64,000 nucleotides of DNA from Metridium senile (GCA_949775045.1 OX459095.1:24801278-24865277), one strand, 5' to 3'; shown: positions 34,116 through 45,018, counted from the first letter of the stretch. Translations and numbers: made by a program. Notes: generated from the sequence alone by a model not told the origin.

Positions 34116-34289
34116 TGAAGGGCTGAATGTAGACGTTCAACTGAATCCACGTTTTAGCTCTTTACCAGGCGTTCCTTGTAAATTATCTACCTATCCCACA
34201 AGTCCATTCGGTTTTCAGTTTGAACTATTGGATGTTCAAGCACAGGTAGCCCAAGCTCACTGTTAGTGTTGATTTACTAAAGGATATAT

Positions 34290-34560
34290 GGGTCCCGGGG
34301 GGAACTCCCTATTAAAAGAGGGTAGGGATGCTCGCCGAAAATTCTGAAAATGACCCCTAAAAGGGACCAGTATTTTGAGATAATGGGCGTGGCAGTGATG
34401 AAATTTCACCTCTAAGAGGGACCAGAAAAGGGATTAAAATAAAAATCAATCTATGAAAAGAAGCATTGTTGTTGATCTTATACCCTAAAAGGGACCACAA
34501 AACTCAGCTGGTGGGGGGTCTCGTTCATTTAACACCCTAAGCGGGACCAACACCTCGATT
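34290..34560. mobile_element. MITE-like element also found in the duplicated genes
   Basis: GGTCCCGGGGGGAACTCCCT begins an element whose internal segment (AATTCTGAAAATGACCC; AATGGGCGTGGCAGTGATGA) recurs inverted at 39675-39795 and 48415-48535 inside the toxin-like genes' intron. Confidence 0.55.
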
Positions 34561-34570
34561 TCAACAGCTA

Positions 34571-34780
34571 ATTATAAGGGACGGACCATTTAATATTTGA
34601 TGGGGGGAGGGCTGTTTTGTCGGTGCCTGATATTGTTTGGGGGGACACAGATGTTGCAATATATTTCTTGGGTAGTACTCAATACTTTGGCTGCTCGATA
34701 TTTTTTTAGGGTTTAAAAGCTTGCTCGATATTTTTTTGGACTCAGCCCCCCTCCCCATCAAATATCAAATGGTCCAATGA
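34571..34780. mobile_element. MITE with GGACCATTTAATATTTGATG ends
   Basis: The ends are inverted (ATCAAATATCAAATGGTCC at the right), with GGGGGAGGGCTG/CAGCCCCCCTCCCC subterminal inversions and CTCGATATTTTTTT direct repeats inside. Related to the element at 18993-19215. Confidence 0.6.
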
Positions 34781-35017
34781 CGAGCATCCCCATCCCTTTG
34801 ACCTCCGAGTCCCCCCAATCTATTAAAATTCAACAAAACTCTTACAGTGTCTTCTTGTTGATTTCTATAATCCTCTGAGTTAATTTCAGCTGATTTCGTA
34901 CAGAATAAACTACTTTCTCCCTGCCTATGTAAGTTACCATCGATGCTTTCCCAGTATATAGTAACTAGAGGCAAAAACAAAATTCCGATTTTAGCCAACT
35001 AACTTTGAGCTAGTGGA

Positions 35018-35943
35018 GGCCGGGGACATTGTGGGGGTCTCGAACACCGCAACACCGCAAAAAATTATAATAACACCTTCACCGCAATTTTTTTTAAAGT
35101 CACGTGATATACAAAACTTTAAATGAAAAAGTAAATTCATGCAAGTACATGTCTTTTAATGCAATGCTTTTAATTCTGTCTTTTAATTCAATGCTTTGAA
35201 TTAATAGAAAACTGATACTACAGCAGTAAGCTATGCGCAAAAGGTAAAAATAGCATATTGCGACAAAGCAGGACCTTTTAGACCGATGACAACCAATAAG
35301 CTAAGCAAACATTTTTGTTGGATCGAAAATGAGGGTCCCCAATAGGTTTGGCGGGATGCGGGATTTGCCTTTTTTGGAAGGCAGGATTCGGGATTTAAGC
35401 TAAAATCCGAGCGGGATGCGGGATTCTGAATTACTGGCGGGAGCGGGAGCGGGATATTGTGTTTTTTTAGGTGTCGGGATTCGGGAAAACGCAAGGATTT
35501 GCGACGGGATACGGGATTTAACTTCACCTCGTGACCCAACTGATGTGAATTGATTTGCCTCATTTTCATTACAAACAATCATAAATAACGCCGATCAATA
35601 AAAGGAAAATATGTCCCAGATATCATGGACGTAGGCAACACAACGGTATGTATTGTCTCTATTATATATATTTCTTTAATTTAAATTAATTAGTTCAAAA
35701 AAATGTCGGGATCGGGGTTGGAACATAAAAACGGGCGGGATGGCGGGAATTCAAACAAAAACGAGCGGGAAAGCGGGATCTGAGAACCCCTATTGGGGAC
35801 CCTCGAAAATCGCAACACTGCAAATTTCTGTTTCACCGGACACCGCACATAAAATAACGTATATACCGCACATCGCAAGGTTTGTCATCACCGCAACACC
35901 GCATTAAAAAAAAGCGAACACCGCAACACCCCATGTCCCTCTT
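35018..35943. mobile_element. Nested inverted-repeat elements
   Basis: The outer element ends CGGGGACATTGTGGGG at the left and CACCCCATGTCCCTC at the right, with CACCGCAACACCGC motifs on both flanks. It is interrupted by an inner element (about 35330-35815) whose ends read GAGGGTCCCCAATAGG and CTATTGGGGACCCTC and which is full of GCGGGATGCGGGATT repeats. Confidence 0.65.
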
Positions 35944-36275
35944 CTAGTGTAAATATCCAATGATGCTTTGAAACTATCTGAAAGGCATGTGGCCTGAGAA
36001 CTTGAGCCCCTGGGATTACAAAACAGCAGCACTTTCCATGGTTACGCAAAATATGGAGTCAAGAAATCCTACCGATTGTTTATATCCAGAAAATCGATCA
36101 AAAATGTTTCTCTAAAAAGTGCAGTAGTCAAAGGTTTAATATTTTTCTTTAAGTTAATCATGGATAGAAAATACTGAAAGCATTTACACAAACTGCAATA
36201 TTGTCATCATCATAAAACAATGCAATAGAAACAACAAAAGATTCCTATATAAGGTGGACGTAAAAGATCCTGTTG

Positions 36276-36475
36276 TCAAGGCTCGTGCAAACGCACGCAA
36301 CATTGTTGGACCAACATGGTTGCTCCAACATGTTGGGCCCGTTTATATAAACACCCTGTTGGATGATGTTTGATGACACTCATCCAACATTTCTTTTGTT
36401 CTCGTGTTCAACAAACCGTATCGCAACAATGTTGGCCAACAATGTTGCGTGCGTTTGCTCGGGCCTTCACGGTGC
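36276..36475. mobile_element. MITE with AACGCACGCAACATTGTTGG arms
   Basis: GCTCGTGCAAACGCACGCAA at 36281 pairs with TTGCGTGCGTTTGCTCGGGC at 36445. Internal CAACATTGTTGG/CCAACAATGTTG palindromes are present. It abuts the left end of duplication unit 1. Confidence 0.65.
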
Positions 36476-37245
36476 TGTTCGAAAAGAGCAGGGGATTGTC
36501 TCCCGGCACAACTAAGCGAATATGTAAGCATTATATTCAATAACTTGTCGAAATTGTACGTTTTTTGTTATATAAGTATTCACTAACTCAGAAAATCAGA
36601 CTGCGACAGATGATAAGGACAATGTCTCTTTACCAGGGATGATTCTACTTCAATGAGCATCCATGCAGATAAAGTCAATCTCCTTCGGTAAAGATCTGAA
36701 CTACGGTAGCTTAGTGTTCAATTGACAACCTCTGAGCACATAACAGCGCTGAAAAACTCGTAAAAGATCATTGTCGTCCGCGACAAATGTCACCAAAAGT
36801 CGAACGTGACCTTGATCAATGGCAGCTGAACTTTCGAATCGAGATTTTTGCTGGTATATCGCACACAGGAACCCCAAGGTTAGTGTTGCTGTTCGCCCGA
36901 TGGCTCGCAGCAATTAGTAAGCCATTCCCTCCCAGGGGTTTTAGGGATTAACGGAGCACAGCTGGTATTCTGATTTTTAGGGATCAAGGGAGCATGGGCA
37001 TTTATTCAGTTTAGGGAACAAGTGAGCAACATATGATAAAGAAATAGTTTTTGGGGGATCATAGGGGCATATTCATAGGGAGATAGTTATTTTACTTATC
37101 CGGGGAACAAGGGAGAAAATGCAAAAACATCAAAGGAGTATGGGAGCATGCATCCCCCGGGAGGGGCTCATTATTTCATTAACTAACCCACACCTTATAT
37201 TAAAGAACACAGCAAAAAAAAAATGTTATTCAATTTCTTGGATGC

Positions 37246-37251
37246 TTTATT
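37246..37251 (-). terminator. Polyadenylation signal, toxin-like gene copy 1
   Basis: AATAAA on the minus strand, 55 nt downstream of the stop codon at 37306; conserved at the same distance in copy 2. Confidence 0.75.
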
Positions 37252-37305
37252 TTTATCTACTGCAATTGTAATACAATATTATTTGCAAATTCAATGATAA
37301 ATTCT

Positions 37306-40300
37306 TCAATTCAGATCCTTTTTGATTGCAATTCGTTCCTTTTCTTTATAATCCCCTGTGTCGATTTTAACCTTAGGGGGTGAGGGAAAGACTCTTGGTG
37401 GGTCAACCTTTTCACTTGTTGGCATAGAAACAGATCTTTTCTTTGTCCTGTCTCTCCACTGAACATCAGCTCTTTGCCCAACCACATCCTCAAATTGGCC
37501 AGATAGTGTAAACTCATACCAGGTCTCCTTGGTGAGGCTGTTGATGCGTGATTTGGCTGAGGAGTAGCGGTTGATCATGGCGGACCACATCCAGGGGCGC
37601 TGGTTTTGGCTGCTCTGTCGTTTTAATGCTTCGTAGAAGGGAGTAGCTGCACTGCCAAATCGATATGGGAATGATGGACGGCTACCGCTACCTCTGTGTC
37701 TAATAGGAATGAGAATAAAAACAGAATTAGAATTAAATTGAATGGATGGATGAAAGCTATCAAAAAGTGCTTCACTTGACTAATGACTATAACATGAGTA
37801 ACGCAAGGGCCACAAGTTAGATAAATCAGAGTTGCAGTTAATGCATTATCAGGGCTCATAAAACAAAACGTTTAACTAACAATCAAACAAACAGACAAGC
37901 AAGCAAACGAACAAGCAAACACAACACAAACAAACAAACAGACACTCAGTCAAACAAAAAGACAAACAAACAAACAGACAGACAGACCGACAAACAGACA
38001 ACTAACCAAACGAAGGAACAGACAAGTAAACAAGCAAGCAATTAAGCAAACAAACAAACAAACAAGCTAGCAGGCAAGCAAGCAAGCATTAAGCAAGCAA
38101 GCAAACAAACAAAGCACAAAAACAAACGGTCAAACTAACAGACAGAACAAACAAACAAGCAAACAAAACATACAAAATAAATAAAATGAAAGAATCATGA
38201 ATGTTTAAATCACCAACTCTACAATTGTTATCATTCAGTACAAGAGAAATACATTCATATGCATACATACTTGTAATGATAATTTGTAGAGTCTCCATGA
38301 TATCCACCACCCCATCTCAAAAACCCATCAAGCTCAGCAGAAAAGTGCACCAAGATAGTGGCCGTGTAAGGGACTGTCGACCTGGTTTTTGACAACATGA
38401 TTTGCCAATCAACAGTTGAATATGGATCAAGAGTCTAATAATAATAATAACAACAACAACAACATTAGAATTAATATAATTGATCATTATTAATATATTT
38501 GTCATGCAGTCAAGAGTAAGTAATGATTAAATGGCTTTTACTTTGTCGCTGGCCATATATGCATAAACTATATACCATTAATTCATCAATAATAAATTTG
38601 TTGTCCATCTTTAGTAATTAGACTGTTTGTGTTAGTCTTGATAAGTCATGACTGATGTTGGTTTCTATGTTGTGATCAGTTCAGGTTACCCTGCTTGACA
38701 GAGATTTTTTTCAGTTGACAAAGAAACCACTGCATTCTGAAATGTATGACTGCATTACAATGCCATAATTGTTTTATATGCGATGTCATTCAAACTGGGT
38801 TTAAAACCAGTTTGAAGGTAATTTATTCGTCCGAAATACTGAACAAGCTCGAGCAGCTCTGAGGAGGGAAATAAGCAAATATGTGCCTAGTAGGGTATAT
38901 GTCCATGTGCAGTATAAAGTCTTTAGAAAGACATTGTGTAGGTGTCTGTTCACATTATGAGTGGGAGTCATCTTCAGCGTGATAAACAGTAATTTATGCA
39001 AACTGAAAGTAAAGCACATTTATAGCAATGACGACTAATGACAATTACCTTTTCTGAGAAGAGTTTAAAACTGCTATATTGCTGGTTGGCGGTGGAATCA
39101 GTTGTAGTCTTAGAACTTTCATAAGTAAACTTATAACTAGCTTTAGCTCCAACGCCTCCTGTGGCATCAGATGGTGTGTATGATACTTCTACTCCAAGTT
39201 CATGGGCTGCTTTCCAAGAACTTGTAGTCGTATGCGTAACAGTACGTACACTACGCACCTCTCGTTCAATTCTTGTCTTCGTTGGAGTTGAGTGGGTATT
39301 AGTGATTTTACCGGAGTCAAACACAGATGGAGTCAATGATTGAATAACAGCTTTCCCATACTTGATATCCTTGATACCAAACTTGAAGTTTCCATAATGG
39401 ATTTTCAGTCTGTGGTGAGATTTGTATCCGGAACAAGAAAGGAAACTTGGGGTTTTATCAGCTTCCCAGCTATCGCCGTTTCTTCTGAAGTCTTCTCCTA
39501 CCCATTGTCCTCTGCAGCCTGAAGACCAACCATAGCCTAGATAGTAGGCAAGATAACTAAGATCCATCAGAGTGACATCCATGATGCGTGTCTTTACATC
39601 TGTAAGGGACTGAAGAACTGGCACCGCTGTGGATAAAGTAAATAATTATATTAAATATTATATATTCCAGTCTCTCTTAGGGGTGAAATTTCATCACTGC
39701 CACGCCCATCATCTCAAAATACAGGTCAATTTTAAGGGTCATTTTCAGAATTTCCGACGAGGACCCCGCCCCCTTTTATATCGGAGCCCCCCTGGTGTGT
39801 TAGTAAGTAAGTGAGCTCTAACTTACTTGGATACATTTGACAACATTTAAAGTTTTCAATACAGTAGAGCTTGTCGCATGAGCCACGATACATGCCAGCC
39901 ATCATGTATCCATTGTTGCACTTGCTTACACCTTTATTGTCAAAGCTACTTCGGACATTTTGATTATAACAGTGGCCCCAGTAGTAAGGATGGTTGGCAG
40001 GCTTGCAGCATTTACCATACTCAATGTTGTACAGCCAGCCAGTGCCACCACTTCTGTAAAGACCTTGGAGAAAGAAACCAGATGGGCAGACATTCCATTG
40101 GTAGTTCCTGTGGACGAGATAATAATTATTGTCATAACCATATTGTAATATATAATTCATTATAAAATAACTATTTGAAATCACGTATTTTGATTGGTTG
40201 AGGCGCGTACTTTATGAGAGCACACAGCCAGCGCGTTTGCATGTTGATCAATTTGTATTTTATAAAAGGAATAGAAAACTTGCTCTCTGCATGTGCTGTA

Positions 40301-42265
40301 TGCAGTTATAAAGCACTTGGGGATTGTCAGAACACTCGAGAAGTGTTGAGAAGCACTTCGCTTCGCGTCGTACTTCTCTTAACACTTCTCTCGTGTTCTG
40401 ACAACCCAGCGTGCTTTATAACTGCACAAAGCACGCGCGCGCGTTTTTCTATTCCTTCATGAGAAATTGAAAAAAGAATTCACGTCCGTGTCGACGAAGG
40501 TTGTATATCTCATACAGATAATATGTCCTGATTTGCATAAGTTTAACTTGAATTTTCTCGGCCAGATTTGCTTTTATATATCTTGATAATTTTAGTAAAA
40601 TATTAAAGAACTAATGTAGGAGTTTCATAAGTACTATACAATATTTGTGTCCGTTCTATATGAGATAAACAGTGGCTCGTCTTCGACTCGCCACTGTATA
40701 TCCCATAAAGATCAGGCAATTCATATTGTATATTGTATAATAATATAGTACATATACTATGGGCAGCCAATCGTAATGGATTTCATGAATTATTAATGAG
40801 TTTTAGAGTTATTTCTACTGGTCTAGATATATGAGCTTTTGCCAAATAATCATAATGATAGTGAAAATGATAGTGATAATAGTGTTGATAAAGATGATTA
40901 TGATGCATATGATAATGATGATAACAATTAATGACAATAATGGATATATTATAATGATTATCATCATTTAGATAATGAAGATGACAAAATATCATTAACT
41001 TAATATTATTACAATGATGAGTATAGTGATGACGATAATGATGATGATGATGATGATTAATATTCAAAATACTAGCTGTCCAAATAAATTACCTGTCAAA
41101 AGATTTGGACCAGTCTGCTGCCACACAAGTTGTTGGTTGATTATAGTAAGGCCTTGGACGAGGACAACATCGACCTTCTTCAAGAAGGCCTATAACATCA
41201 TTACTTCCACCATTGTTATTCCTACACAATTTAATGAACAATTCATAAACGATTAGGTTGACGTACATTATATCAGATAAGTTTCTCATAAGACAGATTC
41301 TTCATTCGGATCAATCAACTCCAAATTAACCTGTCACAATGGGTCTTGAGATTTGTGTAAATTTGACTCAAGGTATAAAACTACACTTTACATTATGCAG
41401 CTCTAGGAAAGCAGAGCGTTTAAAGCTTTCTAGAATTTATGAAGAAATATTACCAAACAATATGTAGCAAAATATCCGAAGTCTTACTTTACTAGACTGT
41501 TTTATATAATAGTTTCTTTCGTTTTCTGAAAGCCACTTCGCCCGTATCGCGTCACCGTGTTGGATTTTGGGCAGTAATTACTTACAGGCTTCCTGTGTAC
41601 TAAAATTGCCTGCGCCTGGAAACTAGTATGCGTTTGTTGTTTTGTTTATTTTTGTTTTCGTTTTGTCCTTTTGTTTTTCTTTACAATTTCTCAAATCCAC
41701 AAGATAACGGTAACGAAACAATGACTATGACAATGACAATGACAATAACGATATCACGATTAAACGATAACAAAAACGATAACAATAACACTAACGATAA
41801 CACTAACGATAACACTAACGATAACACTAACGATAACACTAACGATAACACTAACGATAACACTAACGATAACACTAACGATAACATTAACGATAACCGA
41901 TAACACTAACGATAACCGATAACAATGACGATAAAACTAACGATAAGACTAACGATAAGACTAACGATAACCGATAACAATGACGATAACGATAACACCA
42001 ACGATAACAAAACTGATAACTAAGACGATAACACAACAACAAAGGTAACTAAAACGATAACTTTAACTAAAACGATAAAAATAACTTTTGTTGTAAATAA
42101 TTGTTGTGCTTACCTGTATAAACCATTCAGATATTTAGTATACGAATTACATGTGCTGAAACCAGCCTTGTCAAAGCTTGACCACCAATTCGCATTGGTA
42201 CAGGCATTGTTAGGAGTCACAACAGCAGCGACAAACAGCAGTAAACTGGTTAACAATTTTAACAT
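37306..42265 (-). CDS. Secreted cysteine-rich aerolysin-like pore-forming protein, copy 1
   Basis: Coding exons, in order of translation: 42265-42114, 41221-41093, 40107-39827, 39626-39049, 38434-38271, 37699-37306; 1698 nt, 565 aa, all AG/GT with matching phases. Residues 1-20 are a clear signal peptide. Residues about 21-185 hold three related cysteine-rich modules (SFD near the start, GLYR or AGMYR mid-module, a CC pair at the end). Residues about 190-470 resemble the aerolysin/ETX-MTX2 fold: a long beta-rich segment with an alternating Ser/Thr-rich stretch (about 318-368, around SYKFTYESS) typical of the membrane-inserting hairpin, then LRWGGGYHG. A tribasic KKR at 521-523 near the C-terminus could be a propeptide cleavage site. 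Family members are secreted proteins that oligomerise into beta-barrel pores and serve as venom, digestive or immune effectors in invertebrates. Poly(A) signal at 37246-37251. The secretion call is strong; aerolysin-like fold by pattern only. Confidence 0.75.
37885..38180. repeat. AACAAACAAGC-type simple-repeat tract, copy 1 last intron
   Basis: Imperfect CAAACAAA/CAAGCAAG/CAGACAGA tetranucleotides in the intron between coding exons 5 and 6; longer in copy 2 (46490-46880). Confidence 0.9.
39675..39800. mobile_element. Fragment of the 34290-34560 element, in the third coding intron of copy 1
   Basis: TCATCACTGCCACGCCCATC and GGGTCATTTTCAGAATTTCC are reverse complements of internal parts of 34290-34560. 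It is also present in copy 2 at 48415-48540, so it predates the duplication. Confidence 0.6.
40195..40470. mobile_element. Fold-back element, family D, in the second coding intron of copy 1
   Basis: CAGTTATAAAGCACTTGGGG and its mirror CGTGCTTTATAACTGCAC enclose a further TTGTCAGAACACTCGAGAAG / CTTCTCTCGTGTTCTGACAA inversion. The equivalent element in copy 2 (48945-49205) has the same parts in reversed order. Confidence 0.7.
40485..40745. mobile_element. Palindromic MITE, family C, copy 2
   Basis: The TGTATATCTCATACAGAT arm and the ACAGTGGCTCGTCTTCGACT centre match the 26105-26225 element, with the same extra segment (GCATAAGTTTAACTTGAATT). Absent from the corresponding intron of copy 2, so it inserted after the duplication or was lost there. 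Confidence 0.65.
41700..42080. repeat. AACGATAACACT minisatellite, first coding intron of copy 1
   Basis: 12-bp AACGATAACACT units, with ACCGATAACAATG variants, just downstream of the signal-peptide exon. Copy 2 has the same array with a different unit order and number at 50025-50390. Confidence 0.93.
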
Positions 42266-43155
42266 GATTCTGATAGGAAAGCAGAAATAAAATACTTTTT
42301 AATAGATTTATTCAGTTAAATGATAATGCATGTAATTAACAAAATACTTCAGTGCCATTTTCTGAACAGAGCACGAGGGAAACTGACGGAGTACTATTTA
42401 ATGGCGCAGTTAAAATAAATTCCAAAATCATTATGGATAACATTCAGATTTATCTGTTTCTAAAAGGCTTTGGTATTCATTTCAGCGGGCATAAAACAAC
42501 AAAAAAGCCAAAAAAGTTTAATGTGCAATAGTCAGATAAACAAAATAGAAAACATCAAGAATTAGAGTATGAATTGATAGTCAGATAAAAAAAGAATAAT
42601 AGTGTTATAATCAGATAAACTAAGAAAATACAAAATAACAAAACAATTAGTGTAAAAGCAGCGATAAAAAAGAAACTAAAATAGCTATAATGTTGTAAGA
42701 GCAATAGAAAAAGTTAAAGAACTAGTAGTAACTGCGAACTCAGACATTTTAACGGTTAGTTGTGAAATAGGGTTTTCCGATTTCGGCAACTTTGGTACTA
42801 ATATACGTATACCAGATATTAATTAGCATACGTGCATGTTTACCGTTATTAGAATTTCTAGGAGTTTCATGTGTTCAAAATATTCAGAGTAAGAAAAAAA
42901 ATAAGAACAATATTGCAGAAATAATGACAAATTAACACTGGTACTATCATCTGGCACTATTAGTGCCAAATCTGAAAATCGTAAAACACTACTACGTTTT
43001 TGGCTACCGTCCATCAAAGACATAAAAGGTGCCGACAACTAAATAAGCAGCAGCAGAAAATGTACTTCACAACTGGCCGTTGGAATATCCGAGTTCGCAG
43101 AAAGACGAAAACTGCAGTAATTGAAAAAATAAAATAAACAGCACTCGATACATAC

Positions 43156-43215
43156 CTTGTTCTTGTTCTTGCTCTTCAACTTCAAATTGCTCTCTCTCTA
43201 AAGCTCTTTCCGTAC
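43156..43215 (-). other. 5' non-coding exon, toxin-like gene copy 1
   Basis: On the minus strand a purine-rich segment ends in AACAAG/GTATGT, a strong donor (exon edge 43156). It would splice to the acceptor at 42270-42271, whose TTTCCTATCAG precedes the ATG by 4 nt. The 5' edge is estimated from the TATA box. Confidence 0.55.
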
Positions 43216-43241
43216 TAAAGAACTACTATTTGAACCTCGAT

Positions 43242-43249
43242 GTTTTATA
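43242..43249 (-). promoter_or_regulatory. TATA box, copy 1
   Basis: ATTATAAAACATCG on the minus strand lies about 30 bp upstream of the inferred start of the non-coding exon. The box and its surroundings are conserved in copy 2 near 53181-53188. Confidence 0.6.
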
Positions 43250-43660
43250 ATCTCTCAATTTAGTCTGAATAGAACTGAATAGAACTGTAATCTTAGACTT
43301 TATAGTATATATCGTCCCTTAGGGGCCTAAAAGTTATATAACAGGTTATGTAATAATGATGTAACCTCTTTGTGACTGATTGGAGGGAAATACTAATTAT
43401 AACTAGCTATTTGTTCACAACATTTGTTTACAGTTCAAGTAATTAGTTGTCTGGACAAATTGTTTCAAATTGTGTTTGATTGAGGGAAGATTATCGCCAT
43501 CTTCGCTTTAGTCTGACGGCGCGTAGCAATGAAACATATCGTACTGAGTAAGTACATCGTCTTTCTTTTCAACGCACATTGACGTCGAAACTTTCACGCC
43601 ACTAAATTTCAGATTTACGTAAGAGTTTAAAAATACCGAGAATGGAGGCCCCGAGGACTT

Positions 43661-43750
43661 TAGGATTAGGGTTAGGGTTAGGGCTAGGGTTAGGGTTAGG
43701 GTTAGGGTTTAGGGTTTAGGGTTAGGTTAGGGTTAGGGTTTAGGGTTAGG
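43661..43750 (+). repeat. Interstitial telomeric repeat (TTAGGG)n
   Basis: About 90 bp of TTAGGG units with TTTAGGG and TTAGG variants, embedded in unit 1 upstream of gene copy 1. The matching place in unit 2 (about 53600-53622) has about 20 bp of unrelated sequence instead. Confidence 0.93.
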
Positions 43751-43859
43751 TTGCCGACATTCGAGGTAGTTAACTGACTTAATCCACACTTGATAACGTT
43801 TTCTGAAAAGAAACAATGAATTTGATTGTTTCAAGAAATAAAAGCATTCCCAAAAGATA

Positions 43860-44022
43860 CACCTATTTGCAATAACATTGTCATATAAAAAAGGAAATTA
43901 CCAAATAGGAATTTATTAAAAGACAAAAGAAGTAGTTCAGCTTGAGTAATCTGCTTTTGTCTTTTAATTAATTCCTATTCTGTAATTTCTTTTTTATATG
44001 ACAATGTTATTGCAATTAGGTG
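43860..44022. mobile_element. 163-bp MITE with TA target duplication, unit 1 only
   Basis: The ends CACCTATTTGCAATAACATT and AATGTTATTGCAATTAGGTG are inverted repeats of about 65 bp. Unit 2 preserves the empty site (AAAAGATATCAACAATC at 53727 on), showing that a TA was duplicated. This fits a Tc1/mariner-type non-autonomous element. Confidence 0.85.
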
Positions 44023-44454
44023 TATCAACAATCTGTACATAATTTATTGTTCATTATCAATGAATTCCCACAAGGAAATATTAAACAATCGCTTTTCAAT
44101 TCTATTCAAAGGAATACTAACGAATTTGAATGCTAACGACTTGATGACATTAAACGTATTTTTGCTTCATGATAATCGTCGATTGACTTAGTAGCATAAT
44201 AGCTTAAAGCGCGGATACAGCGATTCAGGAGATCTCGTTTCGAATCCTGGCGTTGGTACTCAAAGACTTTTTTTCGACAAAAAACGCTATCAAGTAAATT
44301 ATTTCTAAGTAAACTGATGTTTACTAATAGAGACGAGGGAATGCAAGTAATAATAAAGCACAAATAAAGTTTATAATTTTTTATTCATGATACTTTATTA
44401 TTTTAGTTTGAAATATTCAAATGTACAGGGGTATAGTTTTTGTGCTCTGCTAAA

Positions 44455-45018
44455 GTTTAATTGTATTTATTAATGGAAACTAATATAGAGAAACGGTATA
44501 GTAGTCTGTGTTTGTGTAAAATATACTAAATCATAAAATTAAATAAAAACTAATATGTAGGAACTATTTAGATTCTATTTCATGGACATTGTGTAAGCAC
44601 TCTAGCAGAGGGTACACTTTGATTAAATTCATTGTATCCACATTAAAAGTTCAAAAATAAATACAACTATAAGCAATAACTTTTAAAGTGTAGTTTCAGT
44701 TTTTACAACTTTTGTTAGTTTTTATCACTCAACTTGAACAGCTTTAGTAACAATAGACCACAATACACAAGGGAAATCAAATACTCAAAACCATAAAAAG
44801 TTAATACTTTATTCATTGTGTATTGGTACTAAAGCTGTTCCAGTTGAGTGATAGTGACTAATAGTCACTAAATAAAAACTATTAGTTAGTAACTATTTAG
44901 ATTTTATTTCATGGACATAGTGTAAGCACTCTATTGTATAACTAGTCGTTTCTATCAAAAGTAAATTGCTGCGAGCTTTTTACATAATATTCCAAAGGCA
45001 GCCCAATCTTGGCTATTC
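44455..45018. other. Spacer between duplication units
   Basis: No gene. It contains a pair of direct repeats (TTTCATGGACATTGTGTAAG at 44579; a near-identical segment at 44905) bracketing an inverted pair (GAACAGCTTTAGTAACAATA near 44738 and TATTGGTACTAAAGCTGTTC near 44820), which looks like a MITE. Parts recur inverted at 63380-63515. Confidence 0.55.

Larger units (their letters stand above)
34116..36513. other. Repeat-rich intergenic region upstream of the BTB gene
   Basis: No coding exon recognised. Nearly the whole stretch is inverted-repeat elements: 34290-34560, 34571-34780, a nested pair at 35018-35943, and 36276-36475. The BTB promoter must lie in the first few hundred bases; no TATA box is obvious. 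Confidence 0.6.
36514..44454. repeat. Tandem duplication unit 1 (about 7.9 kb)
   Basis: Homology with unit 2 starts at TAAGCGAATATGTAAGCATT (36514 here, 45019 there). It runs through the whole minus-strand gene, its promoter and beyond, to GTGCTCTGCTAAA (44441 here, about 58500 there). Exons are almost identical and introns differ mainly by insertions and repeat length. Confidence 0.85.

Noticed and set aside
39878..40165. Plus-strand 95-codon frame conserved in both copies (also 48619-48906)
   Set aside because: Exact antisense shadow of the third coding exon of the aerolysin-like gene.
41628..41903. 91-codon frame beginning with a signal-like segment followed by Asn/Asp/Thr repeats (also at 49910)
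   Set aside because: Runs into the AACGATAACACT minisatellite on the strand opposite the real gene. The hydrophobic start is T-rich chance sequence, and the frame is not conserved in length between copies.
44205..44260. tRNA gene candidate around CGTTTCGAATCCTGG
   Set aside because: B-box-like sequence only; acceptor and anticodon stems do not pair.
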